DNA from: Polyodon spathula | Lineage: Eukaryota > Chordata > Actinopteri > Acipenseriformes > Polyodontidae | Direction of reading: 5' to 3' | Length of the DNA stretch: 64,000 nt | NCBI RefSeq assembly: GCF_017654505.1 | Contig: NC_054539.1 | Coordinates: 65,366,256 to 65,430,255 of the forward strand | Shown: one piece after another, positions 23,301 to 34,139 of the stretch | How the letters are laid out: the number at the start of each line of letters is the position of its first letter | How positions within the stretch are numbered: the stretch's first letter is position 1 | Position numbers and translations under genes: made by a program | The notes under the pieces: model-generated | Database searches by the model: none | What the model was told of the DNA's origin: nothing | Seen by the model: the letters and a program-made list of their open reading frames with translations, nothing else

Positions 23301-26300
23301 TGTAAATGAAAAGTTTCTAAATTAAATACATAGCATGACAGTAAACAGAGGGAAAATAAACTTAAGTTCGTATCCAACATGCCATCTTTGAGAGGCGTGC
23401 CGTAGGTGGATTTCTTACTGTTGCCAAACAGGTTTTTTTTTAAGTCCAAATAAAAGATCTTTGGCAGGCTCGGTTTCTTCTGCCAATTTCCTGTGCCTGA
23501 ACACTTACTGGTGGCCACATTGTTATTTTTCCTAAAAATACTTATTATATGAAAAATACTTATTATATGAAAAATAAAGAAAATATAGACATATGCACTT
23601 ATGGTTTTTCATCTATTTCTATAATAAACTGCTTTCACTTGCATGTTCAAATTATATGCTATTTCCAGCTAAAACTAGCGAAATTAAAGCGATTTCCAAT
23701 ATTATTTATCCTAAAACTATATGTAAAACTGATATTCCAGATTAGGTTGTGAAGGCTTTATTTTGCTCCACTGAATTAACTGTAAATCAGATTATGTTAA
23801 AACTTAAAATTATAGTTTCATGCATGTATTTCAGGCAGAACCAGTATAAAAGTAGACATCGCTTTTTTTTCTTTTTATCCCTGCCATTGTAGTTTCTTCA
23901 CAGTGAACAAAGTGGCAAATGACACATTCACATAAAGTGTTAGAGTTTTTTTTTTTTTTTTTTTTGTTAAAGCTGTACACGTAAGTGAAAATTGTCAAAT
24001 TTAACTTAAATAATCCCTTCAAGAAATAAATGTGGAAAAGGGGGCGTTGCACAAAGAAAAAACGCCATTTTGATTTTCGTTTATTACTCTCCTCTTAACA
24101 GAAAATAGGATCACAACAAAACAAAACGTTGATCACTACGTAACATTTCCCTTGCTAGTTTGGCCCGTGTCTGGAAAGTGTGAAGCATTTTCGAGTGATT
24201 GCATTACCTGCATCTGTTCCCCCCGATTCTGACTATCTTGCCAAATCTGAAGCATCACTTTGTTGATGTTGTGTTAATAATACCTCACATCACTTGCCAT
24301 TTTAGACAGGGGACGTGGATTTCTGCCTTTGAATTAATGTGCAGTAGTGTTTGTAAGAATCCTCATATAGTTTATGCGCACCAAAGAAAATGATATTACT
24401 CCACATTTTCATATCGCACTAACACTAAGCTAAATGGGCGGAGATTTGTGACTCATGCCAAAATCAAATCTCATTGGAATGAAAGCTGGTCAATCAGCTG
24501 ACTTGTTCCTTATTAGGTTGCCCAAAAAATAAACAAATAAACAAATAAATAAATAAATGCTTGTTAGGGGACACGAATACCCTGTAGATGGGGGCGGCAT
24601 TACAATCTTGCATATCAGCAATTTCAGCTTTTGTAGTGAAGGACAGCTGTCACTCGACAGGCCAAAAGGAAGGCCCTGAGCTAGGGTTGACCCGGGTATG
24701 TGGTTTACCTCTACACAGGATTGTGACCCGGGTGCCAGAACCCTGGTCGGGACCTGGGTAAGAGGGCCAGTGTGAAAGGGGCTTAATATTTTGCTTGATG
24801 GAATAATTTCAGTTATCTTGGTTACTTAAAACAATGAATTTCTATGCCTCATACTAAATTGGTGACATTGCAGACAGATTCAGCATTTTGAAACTGGAAT
24901 ATCTTCCCTTTTGATTGTTTTGTATTCCTGACTATGTCCAGGTTTTAAATACAAAAAGCTAAACTAATCAGTCGTGCTCTACAGTATGCTTTTTTCCAAT
25001 AAAGTGGTTATTCTTGTCTGCAAACTTTACATGTCTACTGCAGCAGCAATATAAAACATTATTTCATTTACAAAATCTGACGGGAATGGATTGATTTAAC
25101 CTACATCTTTTAAAATATCAAATGTAATGTAGAACTGACATTTTTCAGTTTTTAACACAACTTTCACATTTATTACAGAAATTTTACAGAAAAATTAGAA
25201 CTGGAGGGCAGTTTTGTGCAGCATATAGAACCTGACTTACCTTCCATGCAGAAAATCAATTTATAGACTTTATAGTTTTCTGATCAAACAACAGAAGACA
25301 TGACGGCTGTTCTGTCAGCATATAGTTTGTACTTCAGGCAATTCTGTCAAAAGTGTTTTTTCTTTTTCTTTTTTTTTCCCACTGATATGAAAGATGTTGT
25401 TAAAGAGGTTTGTGTAAATTGTTTTGGTATGCAAAAAAGCTATTCAGTAGAAATGAGAACACAAAAATGTTGTTATACAGTAACACTGCAAGTTTAAGAT
25501 CCAAAAGCAAAATGTTGATTTATTATGCACAGTACTGTGGTTGATTTTACATTTCAACACAGTTATATTGTTTTTTTTTTTATTTTTTATATGCTTTAAC
25601 ATTCAGTTATACAGGGAGACTGATTTAAATTATGTATCCATTGAAAATATGTTCCCACTGTCTCTAAAGATCTTCAATAAATGGTCTTAGAATTGTCCAA
25701 GCATGTTTGAACTACACCCACGGGTATTATTGTAGTAGAGAATGTGAGTCTGGCATGTTCAGTCTAGTTGTGTAGTGCAAAACATGGAGTTCATGTTCGC
25801 ACCTGTGAGCTACAAGCTCTCTTTTGTGAAAATAAAGAGATGCTTGTTCTTGTTTTTAACAATTCAACTCAGTGATGTCAAGGTGGGACACTTATCAGTC
25901 ATACAAATCAAGTTCTAATAGTTTCTTCAGACAACACTATTGATTTTTGTTTACCATATATTTGTATCAATTCCTTAAGTATTTTTTTTTTTTTTTTATC
26001 TAGGTGGGCAGATAACTTCTCTGCACCAGGATGCAAAGGATCTGCAGAACACTCCTTCTCGCACCCTTTCCTTCAGGTAAATACATGCTGTGCTAATGAT
26101 GTCAACCTGACACTTGACTTATCTGGAAAAGTTAATCTTATGTTGGACTGAAGTAGTCCTTCAGTTTCTTACTGTATACAGTGTGGAAAGGTAAAAGTAG
26201 GAGGATACTGTGCATGCTGGGTAAAATTCTGCATCTATTTCTAAAATTGTAACATAGATGTGGTGACTATGACAATCGTGTTTATGTTTTAAAGTACCCA

Positions 26301-28010
26301 ATATTATTTGGTTGAAAATGGCAATATCCATTCTATTTTATGTATCATTGTGTGAACCCTGCGGGCCCCCAGATCCCCCTTGTAAATGAGATGGTGCATC
26401 TCCAGGAGTTTCGTCCTGGACATATATATAAATTGAAGGCTGGTGTTCATCAAAAGACAGCACTGGATCTAAAATAAGAAATACAATTCTAGCATTAGAG
26501 GCAGAGCTAAGGAAGTTGCCATCAAAGGGAACTGAAAAAGAAAGAAGCAGTTTCAAAGAGAAGTGGTGGGGCAACAAGCAGGACCTGTTTTGCTTTAGTT
26601 TAATCAAGCAAGAGGATAAGGCACAGACTAAAAAAAACAACTTCCATTGCATTACTGTAGTTTTTATGTAGCAATCTACTGTAAATACTATTGTCATATC
26701 CCCTGAGCAATGTGGATACAATGATCATTTTAAAATGATTATTCATTAGAAAATGTATTAGAACATTCTTAGCAGCCCTACACTGGCTTCCTGTACAGTT
26801 CAGGGTTGATTTTAAGGCCCTGCTTATAACTTATTAAGCATTTAATGGTTTGTCTTATTTAAACAATCTTTTAACCCCATATGTTCCTAGATGGCCCCAT
26901 ATGTTCTTTAAGGGAAGCACCAGCTGTTGCAGCTTTTAAAAAAAATATTTTTATAATCTATCTTATTTCTCCTAAAGTGATTGTTTTTCTTTCTCTCGGC
27001 TTTGTTTCTTTTATTGCCTTATGTTTTGACTGTTTTATTGTATTCTCTGCTTTTTATTTCTTATTGTTACTCCTTTTATAGCTGGCAATATACTATCTTG
27101 TCCATGTAAAGCGCTTTGCGACAATTTATTGCGAAAGGTGCTATATTAAATAAAGATTGATTGATTGATAGAAAATAACTAAAACACATTCAGATATTAC
27201 ATAGGTATTCATATATTATTCAGATTTTGGTCCTTTGTGAAGTTCTGTATGGATTTGAAGACATTATTTAAATTGACACCTAATAAAAGAACTTTAAACT
27301 AACAACTTTCTGAGTAGACTTATCACCCCAAATGGTTTCCTGCGGTCTGTGTCATACGAATCATGCCCAGCCCTAGCGCCGCTGTCACCTGTCTTGTTTC
27401 CTACAGGCGGTGGGCATGTTTCTTGGGGAACTCAGCTGCCTGGTGCTGTTCCACATTCTCATCTGTCATGACAGAAGGAGCCCAGAACCAAAGATGAACC
27501 CAGGCCAGACCTTTAACCCACTCTTCTTCTTCCCGCCAGCCATGTGCGACATGACAGCCACCTCCATCATGTATGTTGGTATGTAGTTTTAATATTATTA
27601 ATATTATTATTATTATTATTAGGGCTATCGTTGTTTAAGAGCACAAATAGAAAAGCACAACCATATTACTTGCTACATTTTTTTGAGTAAAATAATCCAG
27701 CAGTCACATGCAGACATCTAGTGTTGGTAAGTATTATTACAGGTTACATGATACTGTAAAACAGTCGTGTGACTGTGATTCACAACTGGCAATCACTGAT
27801 TCAAAATGTGAGAAATGTCAATGCTACAGAAATCAAATTGTATTGTACTTTGTGTTGTGCCACTGCTCCAAAAAGTATAAGAAAGGTATGCTTTGTACAG
27901 ACACTAGCCTTGACATTGAAAGAAAATCTAATAATGTGTGAAACCAGGTTAACAATGCAATCATTTAACATGATTACAAGGTAGAGGTAATTATATAATA
28001 ATAATAATAA

Positions 28011-28050
<40 letters not shown>

Positions 28051-30672
28051 TGATATAGCACCCTTTACACCAAGGTGTCTCAGGGTGCTGCACAATATGA
28101 AAAAACTAAATCAGGAACATAGTAATAACAATAATAATAAAACAAAACAAACAGTCAATTAAAAAAATACATTCAAAACAGGTAAAATACAAATACAAAC
28201 CAATCCCTTAGATCATAAAAACAATAATTACAAAAACATTAAAAGTTTTAAGAACAAGTCCATAGGATCCCTGTAAAAAAGCTGCCGAGAACAAATGTGT
28301 CTAAAGAGTGGATTTAAAATTCAACACTGATGTGGAGTCTCAACTGCAGCCGGGCAGAGAGTTCCAGAGAGAAGGGGCAACGCAGCTAAAACTATGACCA
28401 CCTAGAGTAACACATCTTGGAAACAAATGCTTTAAAAGTCCAGAGCTTGATGATCTAAGCTGTCTTCTAGTGATGTAAGGGCTGAGAGGGTCCACAATGT
28501 AGCTAGGACCCTGACCATGCAAAGTCTTGTATGTCAGCAACAGATTCTTGAAGGCAACACGAGAATGAACAGGAAGTCAGTTCAAACGAATAAGGACCGG
28601 GATGATGTGTTCTGTCCGTCTAGTACCTGTCAAGACCCTTCCCACTGCATTTTGCACCATCTGAAGATGATTCAGAGAACGCGTAGGAAGACCAGCAAAA
28701 AGAGCATTGCTGTAATCCAATCAAAAGGTTACAAAAGATCCCATTACCAACAGCTCAGTTTTGGTTGCATTTAATTTCAGGAAACTTATTAGACATCCAA
28801 GCTTGTACATCTGCCAGACAAGCAGATAAAACTGCTTCAGTGTTGGAATTCATTTAAAAATAAATCTTGAGTGTCATCTGCATAATAATGGGATGGGACT
28901 CATATAAACATTACAGGAAGTGATTAAACAGCAGTTTTGGTGTAGAATCTTATTGTTTGTTTGTGTGTTTGCTTGTTTGTTTGTTTATTGTAGATTGACA
29001 ATAATCCAAAATATTATTTCTTTCAGCTCTCAACATGACCAGTGCCTCAAGTTTCCAGATGCTGCGGGGAGCAGTGATTGTCTTCACTGGGTTGTTATCC
29101 GTGGCATTCCTGGGGCGGAAGCTGATGGCCAGCCAATGGATCGGAATCTTTATCACCATCACTGGTCTGCTGGTGGTCGGCCTGGCAGACTTTGTAAGTG
29201 GAGAAAAAGATGAAAAACACAAGCTCAGTGAAGTCATTACAGGTACAGGTTTATGCAGTGTATTTTACAATTCCTTCGGTGCAGTGGGCCCAATACACAA
29301 AGCCTTAGCTATAGAGAGCCTTTTTTAAAGGTCTGTTTTGACTGATTAGTTTTGTATGCATGTAGCTTTTCTTTTCTAGATCTGTTAAAGAAACAAACAT
29401 CAATTTCACGAATACCACATTTTATTTATGAAAACACACTCATTAACAGTTTTCTCTGTTCTTGGAAAGATAGGATAATGTTGGATTCCTTGCTGGAACT
29501 GGAAACAACAACCCTGACACACCTACTGGTGCTAATATATCGTAATCCAAGCTGGCATCCTCACTTTCTTTAGTGTTATATAAAACTCCTTGAGATACTG
29601 CCTTCATACTTTGTACACATATGTATTTAAGTCAAGTTCGATTGTAGCTCATCCACCACATTGTCAAGCCTCATACTCAGCAACCATTTGAGGTAGTGAC
29701 AGAAACCATGCATGCTTCATTTGTTGGTGATCATAACATTGCCCTGTAATATGGCAGCCATATTGAATTAATCTGACCTTTTGAAGTTTCATTTCTATAT
29801 TACTTCATGTTTACTAACCATTATGTCTGAAATAACCATTGGATTATGCTACCGGGGATACTGTTTTTATTCACAAAAACTCCCCTTTTTTAGTTATCAT
29901 GATTTAACTCCTATTGAAATGAGAACATTAATTAGGTAATAGTGACAATTAATGAAGATTCTCAGTCTAAGTTGGTATTTGTCTTATTTGCATCCCAACC
30001 TTATAAACACACGTTATTAGGTTATAAACACTTTTGATAGCCATTTTTTCTAATAAATAAATAAATAAATAAAACTAATAAACTCCCGAAAATGTGTTAG
30101 TATCGAGAGTTTTAAAGGGAGCCAATTTGTCTTAATGTGGCATTAATGATATAATTAATTTTGTGAATAATGTGAATAAGAAATCAATGACGTGACACTT
30201 ACTTAACACTAAGACAAACTGAAATATAAATTTTAAGAAGGAAAAACCTTTTTATATTATACCGGTATTGAAATCCTTCATGAGGTACATATGTTTCTCA
30301 TTTGACATGCAGGTGACCTCCTTATTATAATGGCACAGATCATAGCTGCTGTCCAAATGGTCCTGGAGGAGAAATTTGTTTACAAGCATGACGTCCATCC
30401 TCTGCGGGCCGTGGGCACAGAAGGTACAGTGACAATGTTGTTTTAGACATTATACATGAACTTGGGTATTGCTGGGTTCAGTTCAAGTTATGGAACTTTT
30501 GGACAGTAAAAGTAAGAAGCATATTAGCTTGAACGAATAAGATTAGCCCAGCCTAATAGTTTTATTTTCAAGTAGGGTCAGAGTGGGGCAAACAACAGGT
30601 TAATGGTTACAATCTGATCTATCTCATGTCATTTTTAGACATGATTCTGAGGGCTCTATTAAGGCTACTAGG

Positions 30673-30728
<56 letters not shown>

Positions 30729-31405
30729 TATTATTATTATTATTATTTTTGTTATTATTATTATTATTATTTTAAAGAGTTTTAAAACATTTTAGTGATG
30801 CTGTGCTAACATTAAAACTGTTGTATTGTGTTTGAGAGTTTGTGATTTACCAGATGCACTGTAATAAAATGAGCTAAACACAAAGTTATACTTCTAAAAG
30901 TGCTAATGATTTTCCTCTGTGTTGTCTCTCAGGTTTATTTGGCTTTGTCATCCTGTCGCTCCTGCTCATCCCCATGTACTACATTCCCGCGGGTCACTTC
31001 GGCAACAACCCCAGGCAGGTCCTGGAAGATTCCTTGGACGCTTTCTGCCAGATCGGCAACCAGCCCATGATCATCCTGGCTCTGCTGGGCAACATCATCA
31101 GCATTGCCTTCTTCAACTTTGCAGGGATCAGCGTCACCAAGGAGATGAGTGCCACCACGCGCATGGTGCTGGACAGCCTGCGCACTGTGGTCATCTGGGC
31201 AGTGAGCCTGGCTGTGGGCTGGGAGAGGTTTAATGGGCTGCAGGTCCTGGGCTTCATAATTCTGCTTTTAGGTGCCGCTCTGTACAATGGACTCCACAAG
31301 CCTGTGATGGAAAAGATCCCCTGCTGCGCTCGGTTCCTGGACCAGAGCTCAGAGGAAGAGGGGCTCCTGTCAGGAAGCACAGCTTCTGTTAATGAGGACA
31401 GCTAA
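13112..31405 (+). CDS. slc35f6: SLC35F6, solute carrier family 35 member F6
   Basis: Six coding exons (13112-13188, 26004-26076, 27407-27578, 29027-29242, 30313-30423, 30933-31405) join in frame, all with AG/GT junctions, to 373 codons plus TAA; human is about 371 aa. The product is a ten-helix drug/metabolite-transporter (EamA-like) membrane protein. In mammals it is lysosomal and also reported to bind the mitochondrial carrier ANT2; its substrate is unclear. Family blocks visible in order: 'MAWTKYQLLLAGMML' as first helix, 'FQMLRGAVIVFTGLLSVAFL' in the centre, 'MVLEEKFVYKH', 'FFNFAGISVTKE' and 'VLDSLRTVVIWA'. The cytosolic tail has EEEGLL (residues 357-362), an acidic dileucine sorting motif. 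The start has a strong context (caccATGG). Intron 1 is 12.8 kb and packed with transposons. No frameshift or missing segment was seen. Confidence 0.97.
13189..15769. other. SLC35F6 intron 1, first part, no gene seen
   Basis: AT-rich intron sequence with a (TA)n array at about 14980-15054. Open frames here are short and lack family similarity. Confidence 0.6.
14980..15054. repeat. (TA)n microsatellite
   Basis: About 37 TA units with hardly any interruption. Confidence 0.95.
15772..16013. mobile_element. MITE with ACCTGTCAACT termini
   Basis: The left end 'acctgtcaacttttgaaaat' and right end 'aatacaggagagttgacaggt' are inverted versions of each other, enclosing a 240-bp non-coding body. This matches the plan of small non-autonomous DNA transposons. 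It abuts the long repeat starting at 16014. Confidence 0.65.
16014..17135 (+). repeat. 1.1-kb interspersed repeat, copy 1
   Basis: Matches in reverse complement the segment 23625-24670, over 'acaaaagctgaaatt', 'gtcagctgattggccagc', 'caacatcaacaaagcgatgc' and 'ggaaatcgctttaatttc'. Relative to copy 2 it lacks about 330 bp next to 16870-16876. A 25-nt poly-T run at about 16519-16545 is a copy-specific expansion. Element class is unknown. Confidence 0.75.
17689..19825 (+). pseudogene. hAT transposase pseudogene (ZBED/Charlie-like)
   Basis: Starts 'MDRFLKGG', then 'KPRTRKYDKK', followed by a degenerate zinc-finger part ending 'LLHLQTKYGSVQGKSIDFFQ'. It continues with 'YHTEVCWLSQGKVCSRLFEL', and near the C-terminus come 'EYPELSSAALKALMPFPSTY' and 'LCELGF', the dimerisation-region signature of hAT transposases. 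Domain order and wording resemble the ZBED5/ZBED8/SCAND3-like vertebrate hAT group. Stops or shifts occur at 17804, 18276 and 18778, and a solo LTR splits codons at 18967. It cannot make an active enzyme. Confidence 0.75.
18968..19388 (-). mobile_element. solo LTR inserted in hAT transposase, TSD GCGCA
   Basis: 421 bp, TGTGGCAGGCTGG...CTCTGCCACA, bordered on both sides by GCGCA (18963-18967 and 19389-19393), a perfect 5-bp target duplication. Removing it and one GCGCA restores a continuous transposase-like reading. Orientation is minus because the relative at 62750-63160 reads TATA-to-polyA on the plus strand. Lone LTRs arise by recombination between the two LTRs of a full element. Confidence 0.85.
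20034..20639. other. intron 1 stretch, no gene seen
   Basis: AT-rich, with short open frames only and no recognisable repeat boundary. Confidence 0.55.
20640..21745 (+). mobile_element. CR1-like LINE, 5'-truncated decayed copy
   Basis: Plus-strand relative of the element at 2380-5330. It has the 'ttttgatgatgcaacatcgacaatggataattgc' RT start, the 'AVGIQGN'-type block, the C-terminal 'ataggaggcacttttttacac' and a final TTCTTATG octamer tail (about 21724-21744). The RT catalytic FADD region is missing (gap near 20950-20960). It is riddled with stops and starts inside RT, the usual result of incomplete target-primed reverse transcription. Confidence 0.88.
21746..23624. other. intron 1 stretch with unclassified repeats
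   Basis: No gene seen. Around 22740-22920 is a GC-rich patch with 'accgggtcgagctagg', and around 24680-24780 a similar 'gacccgggt' patch, suggesting related small repeats. 22927-23520 is AT-rich without family similarity. Confidence 0.5.
23625..24670 (-). repeat. 1.1-kb interspersed repeat, copy 2 (inverted)
   Basis: Reverse-complement partner of 16014-17135. This copy retains about 330 bp (about 23870-24190) absent from copy 1. That part includes a short minus-strand frame starting 'MAGIKRKKSDVYFYTG' that soon stops. The inverted pair is separated by about 6.5 kb and could pair in an intron-1 transcript. Confidence 0.75.
24671..26003. other. end of SLC35F6 intron 1, no gene seen
   Basis: AT-rich intron sequence leading to the polypyrimidine tract (25981-26000) of exon 2. 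No coding similarity. Confidence 0.6.
26004..26076 (+). CDS. slc35f6: SLC35F6 coding exon 2
   Basis: Preceded by a long T tract and 'ctag'; donor 'ttcag|gtaaat'. Encodes residues 26-50, the luminal loop with 'WADNFSAPGC' and 'HSFSHPFLQ'. Ends in phase 0. Confidence 0.95.
26735..27175 (+). mobile_element. L2-like LINE 3' end
   Basis: Contains the broken C-terminal reading 'PTLASCTVQ', 'YKAF/LSI', 'FNGLSYLNNLLTPY'-like frames. It then ends with 'gtaaagcgctttgcgac', 'gaaaggtgctatatt', 'aaataaa' and a GATT repeat, the 3' structure of L2-type fish LINEs. Severely 5'-truncated. It lies in SLC35F6 intron 2. Confidence 0.7.
27407..27578 (+). CDS. slc35f6: SLC35F6 coding exon 3
   Basis: Acceptor 'cctacag|GCG', donor 'GTTG|gtatgt'. 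Encodes helix 2 ('AVGMFLGELSCLVLF'), a loop and the start of helix 3 ('PPAMCDMTATSIMYV'). Confidence 0.96.
27579..28047. other. SLC35F6 intron 3 start with ATT/ATA arrays
   Basis: Trinucleotide arrays at about 27590-27620 and 27996-28047 flank unremarkable AT-rich sequence. The second array is the tail-side neighbour of the L2-like copy that follows. Confidence 0.7.
28048..28900 (-). mobile_element. L2-like LINE 3' part, opposite orientation
   Basis: The minus strand reads 'MVQNAVGRVLTGTRRTEHII', 'LLTYKTLHGQGPSYIVDPL', 'RRQLRSSSSGLLK' and 'FSCVAPSLWNSLPG'. This is the conserved C-terminal stretch after the RT of L2-type LINEs. The 3' end at about 28050 reads 'gggtgctatatcaaag'. Frameshifts and stops are present. 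Lies within SLC35F6 intron 3. Confidence 0.75.
29027..29242 (+). CDS. slc35f6: SLC35F6 coding exon 4
   Basis: Acceptor 'tttcag|CTCTC', donor 'ACAG|gtacag'. Encodes residues 108-180, helices 3-5 with the most conserved 'NMTSASSFQMLRGA' block, ending 'HKLSEVITG'. Confidence 0.96.
29243..30312. other. SLC35F6 intron 4, no gene seen
   Basis: AT-rich intron sequence with a short ATAA run near 30055-30075. Nothing else recognised. Confidence 0.6.
30313..30423 (+). CDS. slc35f6: SLC35F6 coding exon 5
   Basis: Acceptor 'atgcag|GTGAC', donor 'GAAG|gtacag'. Encodes residues 180-217: a helix ('DLLIIMAQIIAAVQMV') and the 'EEKFVYKHDVHPLRAVGTEG' loop that is near invariant in the family. Confidence 0.96.
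30676..30772. repeat. (ATT)n microsatellite in SLC35F6 intron 5
   Basis: About 30 ATT units with two small interruptions. Confidence 0.95.
30933..31405 (+). CDS. slc35f6: SLC35F6 coding exon 6 (last)
   Basis: Acceptor 'ctctcag|GTTTA'; stop TAA at 31403-31405. Encodes the last four to five helices and the cytosolic tail. GC content rises clearly above the flanks, as usual for a long constrained exon. Confidence 0.97.
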
Positions 31406-31516
31406 TTTTGTACTTACAGAAATATATTTTTAAAGGTGGTGAGGTGTTTTATGTCATTATTTCAACTGAAGTGTTTTATGGTTCATTTTATTACTAAATA
31501 GTTTTTTTTTTTGTTG

Positions 31517-31522
31517 AATAAA
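31517..31522 (+). terminator. slc35f6: SLC35F6 polyadenylation signal
   Basis: AATAAA 112 bp after the stop codon, preceded by a T tract and the first canonical signal in the 3' UTR. Confidence 0.7.
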
Positions 31523-34130
31523 ACGTCATATTACCCACTTACATATCAATTTAAAATTAACACTCCGGACACATTTTCTGTATAGAAATTAAATTATTAC
31601 AAGAATTCTTACCCACAGACTTCCGTCATTATGCAATTTTGAATTTTTATGAAACTAAAAGGATTAGCTCCATCGCTAATAATTTTATTCTCAGAAATGA
31701 AACTGACACTTTCCAACAAAAACAAATGCAACATTTTCTAGCTTTGGTGATGGATTGAAATAAAACTCATGCTCAGTTGACGTTAAAAGAAGGAACCTGT
31801 AGAGTCAATGCATTTAAAATAATGTGGACTCATTAGTAATTAACATCGATGTAGCCTAGTTCTGTCTTCCAATTGAGTATCCTAATGCAAGTAAGAAGTG
31901 TATAGTCCCATGCAAAAAAAAAAGTGTCCTATTATTTTGTTGTTATTGAGTATTCACTACACCTTCATAAATACACCAGTGCAATAATATTTACGTATCT
32001 TTATATTTTGCTAACTACATGCTAGATAATGATGAAAAGTACCAGCATATCACAACATGACACTTTAGCTAACTCAGAGACCTTTAAGCTCAAGTGTTGT
32101 AATGCCTCTTGTGAGGTTAAAATAGTATTTATAGGGCACGTACATAGTCTAAATAGCATGCAATGTATACAAAGTTTTAAAAGTGACAGATTAACCTTTC
32201 CGCTCTGGGTTTGAGATCTGACTGACATAACTTGACTTTCGGCTTGTGTATCAGGACAAATATCCTCCAAAAGTATACTGTATTATCCCTTTCTAAACAG
32301 CTGGGAGTGAAAGGTCGGTAAGCATTCTTGGCTATGTAATCTATGTAGTGCTTTCCGATAATGCTGTACTTTAAATCATGAAATATACAGTAATCGAAAC
32401 CGAAACCTAAGATACTGAACTGCTGCACCTCATAATAAAAGGTATCTGTATTGGCCTTGGCTTTAGTGAAATGCCTTTTGATTGGAGAGTCATCTGTGAT
32501 GTTATCCAATTAATATTTCACTGTAGTTAATATTTTGTTAGTTTATTTTGGGTTTATAAACATTTTGGACGATTTAGTATGATTTCTGGTAGGCTTGTAC
32601 TTGTGATCGCCAAATCTCCTGTCTAGCTTTCTGTCTATCTAACTTTCATTTTGAAAGTATATAAAACCATCCCTGATTGGTTGTTGGAGCCTTTGAAGAT
32701 TTCAGTCATTTGGTAGGCATCTAATGGCTTAAAATGGGCATATATGAACAATTTCTAGCACCACCATAGCGGAAGGCTATCATCTTTTTTCTAAGATGGA
32801 GAGCATAAAGATGAGCATACATATCAATATTTTAGATTAAAGTAATTGATAAACAGAAAATCCACTTTTTATTTGACAACTGTATAACTGTTACTGTTTT
32901 AGTATACTGTTTTAGTATGCTGCAATTCACATTGTTTTGCGACACTGACCCAGTTAGCTATTTAGACCTCCAGGGTTGATGACAAGGCTGCGCTTTTTAC
33001 TTCATCTTAGTGGCTTGCTAGTTTTGTTATTGACAAAGCTCTAAATAGCCTGATACCTGCTATACTGTATCTGCGTCATGTGCTGTCTGTTTAAAAGTGC
33101 TACACTACAATACAATACAGTGTAGTTTGGCTCAAGTTGGCTTTGGGAAACGGGGGTAACTGGCAGACTAGATTATTGAGAGTTGCAGAAGAGCTGTGGG
33201 AGTGGTAGGGATGGTGTATCGGCTCTATAATGATTGATTTAGCCCTACACATTTTCTTTTTTTTAGCCCTATGCAGTCAATTTCCTATTTTTGAATGAGT
33301 GTCTGTGTGTATAATACACAATTTTCTAGCACTGTATTTGATTACTACATTATTTAAAGTACCCAGATTAGTACCTCCTACAGTACATTATTGCAAAAAT
33401 AATGAACCGATAAACTTGAACTCACTGACTCTTAATCATACGGCATACAGGTAATCCACAACCACCTGGGAACAAGTGGATGAATTGCATCTTGTAACTT
33501 TTTTACACAGTTTTGTTTAACTTGTGTCCACATCTGTAATATAATGATAATAATCTGTGATCATGAATGTTCTTATCAAGATTCATCATCTTTGGATAAG
33601 CAGGTCTGTATATCAGGTAAAAATATGACGGGCATATGCCCAAACAGGCCTATGTGTTGATTGTTCATTATTTACAGTTGGTAGTGTGAGTAGGGTATTG
33701 TTTTCTGATCAGGTGTAGAAGAAAATACCAATAAAATATAAACACCTGTAACAACTTTGTAAACCTATAAATCAAATTGATGCATTCACAAAAAAAGTAA
33801 TAGAATACCCACGTACACCCCAAGTACATGTACAGGAACTTTTGTCAAAAGGTTCTATTGATGGTTACATTGAAATAAGGCTGATGAGGTTTTACAAGTT
33901 GTTATGATTTTTTTTTTTTTATTATTTACATTATATTTTTATATTTTATATATTGTTCTCTATTTTAACTGTATTATAAAGTACATGTCATAAGTCAGAG
34001 CCCATCACCAAATTTTCGAATTGTAAAACACAAATTAGTACTGTCTTGAATGAAATCTTTTTTTTCATTAATTCTACGCTAATTCTGACAGTCATTCTGC
34101 GTTCATTGAGAGTGGAATACTGTAGCTACC
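31523..34130. other. downstream of SLC35F6, no gene seen
   Basis: 2.6 kb of AT-rich sequence. Open frames are short and carry no domain I recognise. It may include distal SLC35F6 3' UTR. Confidence 0.55.
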
Positions 34131-34139
34131 AGTCTCTGC

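Noticed and set aside
27801..28061. Open frames with long Ile or Leu runs, also at 49476-49685
   Set aside because: Translations of ATT/AAT microsatellites.
30919..31380. Alternative frames over the last SLC35F6 exon on both strands
   Set aside because: Shadows of the conserved transporter frame; open because the exon is GC-rich.
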